Of a DNA stretch of 22,587 nt, positions 7,619 through 14,759 are shown piece by piece. The first letter of the stretch is position 1; each line of letters begins with the position of its first letter. Position numbers and translations under genes: made by a program. Origin of the DNA: JBOHER01 sp050701115 (lineage in GTDB: Bacteria > Actinomycetota > Actinomycetes > Mycobacteriales > Pseudonocardiaceae); the NCBI GenBank assembly GCA_050701115.1, contig JBOHER010000268.1:1-22587 (forward strand), read 5' to 3'. Below the pieces are notes generated by a model that saw nothing but the letters and a program-made list of their open reading frames with translations, was not told the origin of the DNA and searched no databases.

Positions 7619-7744
7619 GTGGATCGCATACTCACCGCCACCGCCGTGATCATCCGCGGCGACACGGTATTGATGGGAAGTTGGGTGCGTTGCGGCAGGA
7701 CCGGGCCGAGTTGGGACTTGGCCAGGGTGAGCGCGCGCTCGTAG
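7619..7744 (+). pseudogene. Truncated NUDIX hydrolase, N-terminal strand only
   Basis: A GTG at 7619 begins VDRILTATAVIIRGDTVLM, the typical first beta strands of a NUDIX hydrolase. Homology stops at about 7672. The rest of the frame (to TAG 7744) is the complementary strand of the integrase remnant, so the NUDIX box is absent. It lies 28 bp after the CYTH stop in the same orientation and was evidently the next gene of the operon before the right-hand breakpoint. Confidence 0.6.
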
Positions 7745-7868
7745 TCGGCGCGCACGGTTTCGTCGAAGAGCCGGCCGTTGCGCAGGCTCATCTCCGCCGA
7801 GACGTGGCCCAGCATGCCCATCAACGCCTGTAGCGACACCCCGGAATTGATCAGGGCGGCGGCTGCGG
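7670..7868 (-). pseudogene. C-terminal remnant of a tyrosine recombinase (site-specific integrase)
   Basis: On the minus strand the frame reads ALINSGVSLQALMGMLGHVS, then AEMSLRNGRLFDETVRADYE and a helical tail ending near LPIN. This is the C-terminal box of tyrosine recombinases (LGH followed nine residues later by the nucleophile). In related actinobacterial integrases as I remember them this reads SLRYGRLFD; here the catalytic Tyr position is Asn. The upstream RHT box and everything N-terminal are missing. The fragment runs directly into the NUDIX scrap on its other side, so it marks a breakpoint. It cannot be active. Confidence 0.75.
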
Positions 7869-7870
7869 TT

Positions 7871-7890
7871 ATCTTACTTGATCTTACAAG
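7871..7890. repeat. Two tandem 10-bp units, ATCTTACTTG and ATCTTACAAG
   Basis: ATCTTAC occurs at 7871-7877 and 7881-7887 in direct orientation with a 10-bp period, in a locally AT-rich patch. It lies at the exact point where integrase homology begins, so it may be a breakpoint footprint or a helically phased protein-binding site. No second copy was noticed at the other end of the radical SAM operon. Confidence 0.5.
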
Positions 7891-7920
7891 AGCGCTGGTC
7901 GGCGGGCATTTTTGGGTGCA

Positions 7921-7938
7921 AGGCACGTGAGGCACGTG
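7921..7938. repeat. Two tandem copies of the 9-mer AGGCACGTG
   Basis: AGGCACGTG is repeated twice without a gap; each copy contains the palindrome CACGTG. It sits in a gene-free stretch between the integrase remnant and the coiled-coil tail. Function unknown. The rest of 7890-7985 shows no gene. Confidence 0.4.
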
Positions 7939-7984
7939 GGCTGTGGCCACTGGGTGGGCAGTGGCGGGGCGGCTGGGGACGCGG

Positions 7985-8179
7985 TCATTGTGCGCGGTTC
8001 TGGGCTTTGATGACGCGGCGCAGGCTTTCCCGTGCGGCGCATAGTTCGTCTTCGAGTTCGGCGATGCGACGTGTCGCGGTGTCGGCCTCGATCGTGCGGG
8101 CGTCGCGCTCGGCGACGAGTTGACGGTTGACGGCCTGGAGGTCGGCGACCCGTGCGCTCAGGTGACGCCGCCTGGGGGC
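7985..8179 (-). pseudogene. C-terminal coiled-coil remnant, possibly a transposon accessory protein (TnpC/DUF6262-like)
   Basis: Starting just after a TAA at 8180-8182 the minus frame encodes about 64 residues with strong heptad character, including VADLQAVNRQLVAERDA and RRIAELEDELCAARESL, and ends at TGA 7985. There is no convincing start codon. A short helical C-terminus beside an integrase scrap recalls the coiled-coil accessory proteins of Tn554-like elements (DUF6262). The gene order here is not the usual one, and the likeness is only in style. It is most likely debris of the same mobile element. Confidence 0.4.
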
Positions 8180-8279
8180 TTATCTCCAGATGTCGAGGCT
8201 GCTGACCCCGTTTTTTCGGCGTTGAAAGCGGCCCGCGCCAAAGACAGCGAGCACAAGCGTCAACGGGCCCTGGCCGAGG

Positions 8280-9661
8280 TCAGAAGTCGACAGCCGTCGC
8301 CGGGTCGTCCACGAGGCCCCACTTGGGCAGGGCGTCGCCGGCCGGCCACGTCGAGTGTGTGCCGCTGGAGATTCGCCGGGCAGCCGCAGCTTGCAGATCG
8401 GGCCGACCGTGATGTCCTTCGCGTCGAAGATGTCGCAGTACGAGGCGTCCCCGTTCATGTCGGTCGTAAGCGTCACGAGGTAGCCGTCGTCTTCGCCGGT
8501 GCTGCCGACGCGCGGCGCCATCGCCGTCTCGCTGCCGAACACCCCGTCACCGAAGTGGAACAACTGCTCCAGACCGGTGACGGTGTCGTGCTTGACGAGA
8601 CCGTCGAAGAGGAACCACGCGGGCTTGCTGGTGGCGGCGTACGCGCAGCGGCAGGCCCGACCGGCATGGCTGAGGTTCATCGTGCCGAACTCGCTGATGG
8701 TGTCGCGGAGCTGGTCCTCCTTGACCAGGCCGCTGACCAGGCTGAGCCGCCATCGGCGCAGGCGCGACTGCATCCGGTCGAGCGCCAGGAAGCGGAAGCG
8801 CTCCCACTTGTCGCCCATGCCGTTGTCGACCGGCTCGGGATCGCCCTGGAAGAAGCCGTCGAGCACGATCTCGTCGCCGTCCTCGAAGGCGTTGACCCAG
8901 TGCAGGACGAACGTCGACTCGGCCTCGAACCACCGGATGTCGTCCGGGCCGCCGCGCCGCGGGATGACGCCGAGGCGCATCGGCATCCCGGGGTGGAAGC
9001 GCGCGGCGTAGGCGCCGTTCCTGAGCCTCGGGATCCCAGAACAACGGGCAGTCGTTGAGGATCGCGTAGTTCTCGGTGAACGCCATATCGTGAGGCAGGC
9101 GCGGACCGGGCAACAGTGCACGAGCGTGTAGTGCACGAGCTCATTGTTGGCGTCGACGACACCGTAGTTCATGTACGGGGCCTCGGTGCTGTAGTTGAAG
9201 AACAGCATCTCGCCGGTCTTATCGTCGATCTTGGGGTATGCGGACACGCCCCAGCCGAAGGGAAACTTGCCCTTCCAGGTCGCTTTTGCCGAGCGTCTCG
9301 ACGGTGAGCGGGTCGAGCCGATAGAGGTCGCCGCACTGGTAGAAGCTCGTCAGCGCGACGCCGTTGTGCACGACGACGTCGGTGCTCGAGGCGTCCTTCA
9401 TGCGAGTGCGGGCTCCCCAGCCGTCCGTGCGGATCGCGATCTCGGGCCGTTCGGCCAGACCCGCCCAGAGCGGCCCGCCGGCCTCTTGCTCGGCGAGTAG
9501 GCTATCGGTACGTACGAAGCGGTTGCGGTAGAAAGCCTTGCCGTCGCGGAAGCCGACGACGTGGACCATGCCGTCGCCGTCGAACGGGTGGTAGTTCTTC
9601 AGCGACGGGTGCACGGGGTTCTCGGTGTTGCGCAGGTAGACGCCGTCGAGGTCGGTCCATG
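8280..9661 (-). pseudogene. Carotenoid/stilbene cleavage oxygenase (RPE65 family), multiply broken
   Basis: Several frames together spell a carotenoid cleavage oxygenase, a non-haem Fe(II) enzyme that cleaves alkenes with O2. Landmarks are YLRNTENPV and YHPFDGDGMVHVV near 9560-9640, FPFGWGVSAYPKIDDKTGEM near 9250, GPRLPHDMAFTENYAILND near 9080, VLHWVNAFEDGDE near 8890 and RISSGTHSTWP near 8355. Frame changes are needed at about 9283, 9105, 9030 and 8372. The first ~40 codons are also missing: an AAGGAG site and ATG 9661 lead out of frame. One iron-ligand position, usually His in AHPK, is Tyr in SAYPK. The true stop is TGA 8280. Not functional as it stands. Confidence 0.8.
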
Positions 9662-9709
9662 GTCAGGCTCCTTGGGTTGGCGGCCGGGTGGGAAAGGGGA
9701 GAGGCGGGG

Positions 9710-10218
9710 TCATGAGACGCGCTCCATCAGCACCGCGGAGCCGAGCCCGGCGACGCCGCTGACGGCCGCGAAGGCCTCGGCGAATTCGATGACGCCGAGG
9801 TCGTCGAACGTCAGTCCGGCCGCGTCGGCTACGGCCTCGGTACCGATGACCACGAGACCGGCGTCGGCGAGCGCCGGGGACGTGGCGCGGGTGTGCAGGT
9901 GTCGGACCTCGCGGACCTCGCCGAGCTCGGCGAGCGAGGCAGGCGTGACCCCCTCGCGGATGTGTTCGTCGCGGTCGAGCAGCATCGCGCCCTTGTCGTC
10001 GAGAAAAGGGACGATGAGCTCGGCGTGCAGTCCCTCGGCGCGGGCCTTCCGGCCCGCTCCTGGGTCAGGACGCCGTAGGCGTCGAGCTCCTCGCGCTGGA
10101 ATCCCCGCTCGGTGGCGATGACGTCAGCGGCCACGCCCATGTGCACCGAGCCGATCGTCTCGATGACGTCGGCCCCGTTCGTGCGGAACAGCAGAACACA
10201 GACTCGTACGGCGGCGAT
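9710..10218 (-). pseudogene. Thiolase (acetyl-CoA acetyltransferase family), internally deleted and frameshifted
   Basis: The minus strand spells a thiolase mid-region: TIGSVHMGVAADVIATERG, QREELDAYGVLTQERA, then after a -1 frameshift near 10044 GLHAELIVPFLDDKGAMLL and LDRDEHIREGVTPASLAELG, later DDLGVIEFAEAFA and the terminal strand GSAVLMERVS. The N-terminal segment with the nucleophilic Cys is missing. So is the region between EAFA and the final strand that carries the GHP and CxG catalytic motifs. About half of a normal ~390-residue thiolase remains. It follows the mutase small subunit in the same orientation, separated by 38 bp, and may once have been the operon's terminal gene. Confidence 0.75.
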
Positions 10219-10255
10219 GGGTGGCTCCTTCGTGCACCAGCCCTGAACGCCAGGG

Positions 10256-10684
10256 TCATGGTGATTTCACGCGGCGCGCGTTGCTGGTGATGTAGTCGAC
10301 GAGGACTGCCGTGGGTGTTCCCGGGCCAAAGACTTCGTGGACGCCGTAGCTACGAAGTGTGTCTGCGTCTTCGGGTGGGACTGTTCCCCCGACGAGGAAG
10401 AGGACGTCTTGGCGGTCGTTGGCTTGGAGGAGTTCTCCGAGATCTTTGGCGTACTCGAGGTGCGCCCCTGAGAGGCTTGAGAGTCCGAGCACGTCGGCGT
10501 CTTCCTGGACGACTGCGCGAAGGATCGACTCTGGTGTCTGGTAGATGCCGGTGTAGACGACCTCCATGCCCGAGTCTCGGAGTGCCCTGGCGACGACCTT
10601 TGCGCCGCGGTCGTGACCGTCCAGTCCAGGTTTCGCAACAACGACCTTGAGCGGTGGTGTTTGTCGATCCGTTGTTGACTTCAT
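10256..10684 (-). CDS. Acyl-CoA mutase small subunit, adenosylcobalamin-binding (HcmB/IcmB type)
   Basis: This 142-residue protein is a stand-alone B12-binding domain. It has the base-off/His-on signature D22-x-H24-x2-G27 in KPGLDGHDRG, with H24 as the lower cobalt ligand, followed by the GLSSLSGAH loop and VGGTVPPEDA near residue 97. Such subunits pair with a ~560-residue catalytic subunit in isobutyryl-CoA and 2-hydroxyisobutyryl-CoA mutases, whereas methylmalonyl-CoA mutase usually carries this domain fused. It starts 18 bp after the large-subunit stop behind GTGGAG. It is intact and complete, and is the last intact gene of the operon. Confidence 0.93.
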   Translation of the reverse strand: MKSTTDRQTPPLKVVVAKPGLDGHDRGAKVVARALRDSGMEVVYTGIYQTPESILRAVVQEDADVLGLSSLSGAHLEYAKDLGELLQANDRQDVLFLVGGTVPPEDADTLRSYGVHEVFGPGTPTAVLVDYITSNARRVKSP

Positions 10685-10702
10685 ATTTTCGCTCCACTTC
10701 GG

Positions 10703-12391
10703 TTAGAACACGGTCGATGGCTTGTGCTGGCCCCATGTGCCGCGCAGCACGTCGCAGATCTCGCCAACGGTGGCTCGGGCTCGTACGGCGTCCTCGATCA
10801 GCGGCATGAGGTTGTTGTGCAGGTTCGGCGCTGCCTTCTCGATCGCGCGCAGTGTCGTGGTGACCTGCTTCTGTTCGCGCGAGCGCTTCACCTCGGCGAG
10901 GCGCTCCATCTGCCGTTCCATCACGCCAGGCACTGGGCGGTCGATTTCGATGTCCTGCGTTTCGTTCTCGTCGACGTGGTCGTTCACGCCGACGACGATC
11001 GACTCGTTGCTCTCGACCTTGACCTGCTGTTCCCATGCCGAGTCCGCGATGAGCTGGGCGGCGTAGCCGGACTCAACGGCCTCGATCATTCCGCCCATGG
11101 TGTCGATGCGCTCGATCAGGGAGAGCGCATCCTCCTCGATCTGGGCAGTGAGCGACTCCACGTAGTACGAGCCTGCCAATGGGTCGATGACGTCGGCGGC
11201 ACCGGTCTCGTGGAGGATGATCAGCTGGGTGCGCACGGCGATCTTGATGGCGCTTTCCGATGGGATTGACAGCGCCTCGTCGAGCGAGTTCGTGTGCAGC
11301 GACTGGGTGCCTCCGAGGACTGCCGCCATGGCTTGGAGAGCGGTCCGTGCCACGTTGTTGTAGGGCTGCTGGGCGGTCAGGGACACTCCTGCGGTCTGGC
11401 AGTGCGCACGCATCAACCACGAGCGCGGGTCCTTGCAGCCGAGCCGATCCCGCATCAAGCGGGCCCAGAGCCGGCGGGCCGCCCGCAGCTTCGCCGCCTC
11501 CTCGAAGAAGTTGTTGTGCACGTCCCAGAAGAACGACACACGAGGGGCAAGTCGGTCGACGTCGATACCGCGTTCGACGGCATGTTCGAGGTAGCACAGC
11601 GCACTGCTGAGCGTGAGCCCTACCTCTTCGACAGCTGTCGCACCGGCCTCACGGATGTGGTAGCCACAGGCGTTGAGCGGGTTGAAGCGCGGCATCACGT
11701 CGGCGCCGTACTCCATGGTGTCGACCACGAGCTGCACCGCTGGCAGGGGAGGGAAGATGAACTCGTTCTGGGCGATGTACTCCTTGAGGATGTCGTTCTG
11801 AGTGGTGCCAGTGAGTACATGCCCGGGGAATCCACGCTCCTGGCCCGCCACGCGGTACATCGCAAGTAGTACGGCAGCGGATGGGTTGATGGTCATCGAC
11901 GTCGAGATCTCATCTAGTGGAATGCCGTCGAAGAGGGCGTGCATGTCGACCACGGTGTCGATGGCGACCCCGATGCGCCCGACTTCTCGGCGGTAGACCT
12001 CGTGGTCGGAGTCATAGCCGAGCAGCGTCGGTAGGTCGAAGTCGGTGGACAGGCCCGTCTGCCCGGTCTTGAGTAGGTACTTGTACCTGTTGTTGGTGTC
12101 TTCGGCCTGGCCGAAGCCAGCGACCTGCCGGATGGTCCATGGGCGTCCGCGGTACATCGTTGAGTGCACGCCCCTGGTGTAGGGGTACTCGCCCGGGAGG
12201 CCGATGTCGTCGCTGGGGGTTAGGTTGCGGATATCCGCGCTGGTGTAGATGTCGTTGACCGGAGCCCCCGACAGCGTGGTGTACTCGGGGCGGCGGGGCG
12301 GAATCCGCTGGAAGTCATTGGCCACCCGTTCTCGTCGCCACGCCTGGACTCGCTCGTCCCACTTCTGGTCTTCATTGGTCACCGCGTCCAT
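10703..12391 (-). CDS. Acyl-CoA mutase large subunit, 2-hydroxyisobutyryl-CoA mutase-like
   Basis: This 562-residue protein is the TIM-barrel subunit of a coenzyme-B12 acyl-CoA mutase, which swaps a thioester-bearing carbon with hydrogen by radical chemistry. Landmarks are RGRPWTIRQVAGFG (81-94), TGLSTDFDLPT (112-122), TINPSA (167-172), TTQNDILKEY (196-205), CGYHIREAG and GGTQSLHTNS. Substrate-pocket residues by family alignment are V90 (Tyr in methylmalonyl-, Phe in isobutyryl-, Ile in 2-hydroxyisobutyryl-CoA mutase), D117 (the diagnostic Asp of the 2-hydroxyisobutyryl enzyme) and Q208 (Arg in methylmalonyl). Start ATG 12391 overlaps MeaB by 13 bp behind GGAGG and gives numbering equal to HcmA; an upstream in-frame start at 12517 lies inside meaB and is rejected. 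Likely substrates are 2-hydroxy-, 2-amino- or 2-methyl-isobutyryl-CoA. Confidence 0.93.
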   Translation of the reverse strand: MDAVTNEDQKWDERVQAWRRERVANDFQRIPPRRPEYTTLSGAPVNDIYTSADIRNLTPSDDIGLPGEYPYTRGVHSTMYRGRPWTIRQVAGFGQAEDTNNRYKYLLKTGQTGLSTDFDLPTLLGYDSDHEVYRREVGRIGVAIDTVVDMHALFDGIPLDEISTSMTINPSAAVLLAMYRVAGQERGFPGHVLTGTTQNDILKEYIAQNEFIFPPLPAVQLVVDTMEYGADVMPRFNPLNACGYHIREAGATAVEEVGLTLSSALCYLEHAVERGIDVDRLAPRVSFFWDVHNNFFEEAAKLRAARRLWARLMRDRLGCKDPRSWLMRAHCQTAGVSLTAQQPYNNVARTALQAMAAVLGGTQSLHTNSLDEALSIPSESAIKIAVRTQLIILHETGAADVIDPLAGSYYVESLTAQIEEDALSLIERIDTMGGMIEAVESGYAAQLIADSAWEQQVKVESNESIVVGVNDHVDENETQDIEIDRPVPGVMERQMERLAEVKRSREQKQVTTTLRAIEKAAPNLHNNLMPLIEDAVRARATVGEICDVLRGTWGQHKPSTVF

Positions 12392-13305
12392 CGGCTGGCC
12401 GCCTCCTTCAAGATCTGCTCGACAGCGTGGTGCATGCTTTCTTGCGGTTGCAGAGCCAGGGATGCGGCGCAGTCGGCCACCCACGCCTCTGCGATCAAAG
12501 CGGCGTCCGAGCCCCACTTTTCCCGGCGCAGTTGGTCAAGCTGTCCCGCCTCCAGCAGCCCTTGCCATCGGTCCTGCAGCCCCGCTCGAAGCTCGTCCAC
12601 CCCGGTCCCGTCGACAGCCACTGTCTTGTACACCGCGCCCGGCTTACCGGCGGCAAGGCGAAGGTGTCTGGCTGTCTCCGCGGCACCCGGCCGATCGGCC
12701 ATGTTCACCACGAACGCATCGGCCACCTCCATCAGGCCAGCCTTGATGGACTGAACCGCGTCACCCAGCCCGGGCACGGTGACCAGCAGAACCGTGTCGG
12801 CAACCTCGACGATGGCTACCTCGGTCTGGCCGGCGCCCACGGTCTCAATGAGGACGACGTCGAACAGACCAGACAGCTCAAGCAGTCGCGCGATGTTCCG
12901 GGTCGCTCCGGCCACCGCGCCGTGAGACCCCCGGCTCGCAAGGCTACGGACGAACACGTCCGGACGACCGTTGAGATGGGTCTCCATCCGCAACCTGTCG
13001 CCCAGCACAGCACCGCCGGTAAGCGGGCTGGACGGATCGATGGCGAGAACCGCAACGCGCTTGCCGTCGTCGGCGAACGACTCGATCAGGCGACCAGTGA
13101 GCGTGCTCTTCCCGACACCTGGCGGCCCCGTGATCCCGACAATGTGACAAGGCTGGGGCGCACGCGGAATGGTCACTTCCCAGGGCGAGCTGTTCTCGAC
13201 GACCGTCACGGCGCGCGCAAGCGGGCCCCACAGTCCCTGCTGCCCCTTCGCGACAAGCGCATCGATCTCGTCAAACTCGAACAAGGCTAATCTTCCCGTC
13301 AGCAA
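12379..13305 (-). CDS. MeaB/ArgK-family GTPase, B12 mutase chaperone
   Basis: This 308-residue G3E P-loop GTPase has Walker A GPPGVGKST (60-68), the LAIDPSSPLTGGAVLGDR switch segment, ETVGAGQTE and an NMADRPGA nucleotide-specificity region. MeaB-type proteins gate cobalamin loading and reactivation of acyl-CoA mutases. Lying immediately upstream of the mutase genes (13 bp overlap), this copy is most probably dedicated to this mutase. ATG 13305 overlaps the ligase end by 35 bp; a downstream TTG is possible. It is intact. The canonical NKAD-like motif reads NMAD, with Met in place of Lys. Confidence 0.93.
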   Translation of the reverse strand: MLTGRLALFEFDEIDALVAKGQQGLWGPLARAVTVVENSSPWEVTIPRAPQPCHIVGITGPPGVGKSTLTGRLIESFADDGKRVAVLAIDPSSPLTGGAVLGDRLRMETHLNGRPDVFVRSLASRGSHGAVAGATRNIARLLELSGLFDVVLIETVGAGQTEVAIVEVADTVLLVTVPGLGDAVQSIKAGLMEVADAFVVNMADRPGAAETARHLRLAAGKPGAVYKTVAVDGTGVDELRAGLQDRWQGLLEAGQLDQLRREKWGSDAALIAEAWVADCAASLALQPQESMHHAVEQILKEAASRWTR

Positions 13306-14758
13306 TCATCTTCCTCACCGCATCCTTGGCCGTCTTGCCGATCCCCGTGGTAGGAAAGGCGTCGATCAATGCGGCGCCCGTTGGTCGCATATAGCTGCTC
13401 AGCAGCGATCGACAATGGCTCAGCAGATCGTCGGACGTGAACTCCCACCCCGGCCTCGGAACCGCCACCACGACAGGCGTTTCCCCCCACCGCCCGCTCG
13501 GCACCCCGACGACGATCACGCGCTCAACCGCCGGATGCTGCGATGCGACTGCCTCGATCTCCATCGGGGCGATATTGATCCCGCCGGAGATGATGAGGTC
13601 CTTGCTCCGTCCGGTCAGGAAAACCAGCCCTCGATCGTCAATCCGTCCCAGGTCCCCGGTCCGCATCGAACCGTCCGGAGCCAGCGCCGCCTTCGTGGCA
13701 ACGGCGTCCGCGTAGTAGCCCTTCATCCGGGCCGGGCTCAAGCCCAGCAGTTCGCCACTGCCATCGGCCGCCGTTGCGTCACCGCGATCAACACTGAGAG
13801 CCGTCGATGGAAACGGTCGTCCCACGGTGGCCGGCTCCTGGCGGAGAATCCGATCCGGAGCCGCAGTCAGGGTCAACACCTCGGTCATCCCGTAGAACTG
13901 ATGCATCTCCAGGCCCGGAAGCTCCTCCCACCAGCGACGCAGCAAGGGAACGGGCATGACCTCCGAAGCGAATAGCACCCACTTGAGACTCGCGAGCTTG
14001 TGAAGTGGTGCGTGCTCGATAAGCCGACTCAACACCGTCGGCACAGCGTCGAAAGTAGTCGCTCGTGCGCAGGCATCAGCCACACGCTCCACATCGAACC
14101 CGGGCACTATTTCAAGTGAGCCGCCAGCGCACAGCATCGGGAGTACCTGCTCCGGGATGCAGGCGTACAGCGGTAGGAAGACAACTGCCCGGTCGTCCTG
14201 CCCAAACGGGAAAACCGATACGAGCTGCAACGCGCTGTGCAACATCGTTCCATGGGTGTGCACAACGCCCTTCGGCTGCCCGGTGGAACCGCTTGTCAGC
14301 ATGATGGCGCACGACGAGCGCGCCCCGATGGCAGGTAAACGGCCTCGGCGACTCGAGTACTCCGTTGCCACCATCGGCAACACCGGGAAGGACCCGGCCA
14401 GTTCGTCCCGCACCGCCCCGTCCACCCGACCGACGAACACCGCAATCGCATCGACGTAGGCGAGCTGCTCCTTGACGGCCGTTGCGTTGAGCAGCGCGTT
14501 GATCGGTACCGCTGTCCCGCCAGCACGCATGATCCCGAAGTAGTTCACGACGTAGGCAGGTTCGTTGGCTCCGATCAGACCAACTGCCTGTCCAGGCTGA
14601 AGGCCTACCGCGAGCAGGTTTCGAGCCACAGCACCGGCCCGATCCCAGAACTCTTGGTAACTCCACGTCGTCCCATCGTGCATCAAGGCCGGACTCCGAG
14701 GATGCGCGCGAACAACAGCGCCGACCCAGGAGACGATCGAGTTCGCGTTGTTTGCCAC
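13271..14758 (-). CDS. Acyl-CoA ligase (ANL superfamily)
   Basis: The ~495-residue adenylate-forming ligase has the P-loop LTSGSTGQPKGVVHTH, QFYGMTE (A5), TGDLGRIDDRG (A7), GRSKDLIISGGINIAPMEIE (hinge and A8) and a C-terminal GKTAKDAVRK with the adenylation lysine. It should activate a carboxylate to its CoA thioester through an acyl-AMP. Length and context resemble the 2-hydroxyisobutyrate-CoA ligases that feed B12 mutases. GTG 14758 follows the hotdog stop by one base; an ATG at 14776 overlapping that gene by 17 bp is the alternative. Substrate is inferred from the operon: a branched C4-C5 acid such as 2-aminoisobutyrate, 2-hydroxyisobutyrate or pivalate. Confidence 0.92.
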   Translation of the reverse strand: MANNANSIVSWVGAVVRAHPRSPALMHDGTTWSYQEFWDRAGAVARNLLAVGLQPGQAVGLIGANEPAYVVNYFGIMRAGGTAVPINALLNATAVKEQLAYVDAIAVFVGRVDGAVRDELAGSFPVLPMVATEYSSRRGRLPAIGARSSCAIMLTSGSTGQPKGVVHTHGTMLHSALQLVSVFPFGQDDRAVVFLPLYACIPEQVLPMLCAGGSLEIVPGFDVERVADACARATTFDAVPTVLSRLIEHAPLHKLASLKWVLFASEVMPVPLLRRWWEELPGLEMHQFYGMTEVLTLTAAPDRILRQEPATVGRPFPSTALSVDRGDATAADGSGELLGLSPARMKGYYADAVATKAALAPDGSMRTGDLGRIDDRGLVFLTGRSKDLIISGGINIAPMEIEAVASQHPAVERVIVVGVPSGRWGETPVVVAVPRPGWEFTSDDLLSHCRSLLSSYMRPTGAALIDAFPTTGIGKTAKDAVRKMIADGKISLVRV

Positions 14759-14759
14759 G

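Noticed and set aside
8120..9058. Plus-strand frame of 312 codons across the oxygenase region
   Set aside because: Almost entirely antisense to the oxygenase pseudogene. A short helical phrase ALKAARAKDSEHKRQRALAE at 8216-8275 could be an element scrap but is too short to support.
10256..12391. Ordinary methylmalonyl-CoA mutase
   Set aside because: The large subunit is 562 residues with a separate B12 subunit, and positions 90, 117 and 208 are Val, Asp and Gln; methylmalonyl-CoA mutase has Tyr and Arg at positions 89 and 207.
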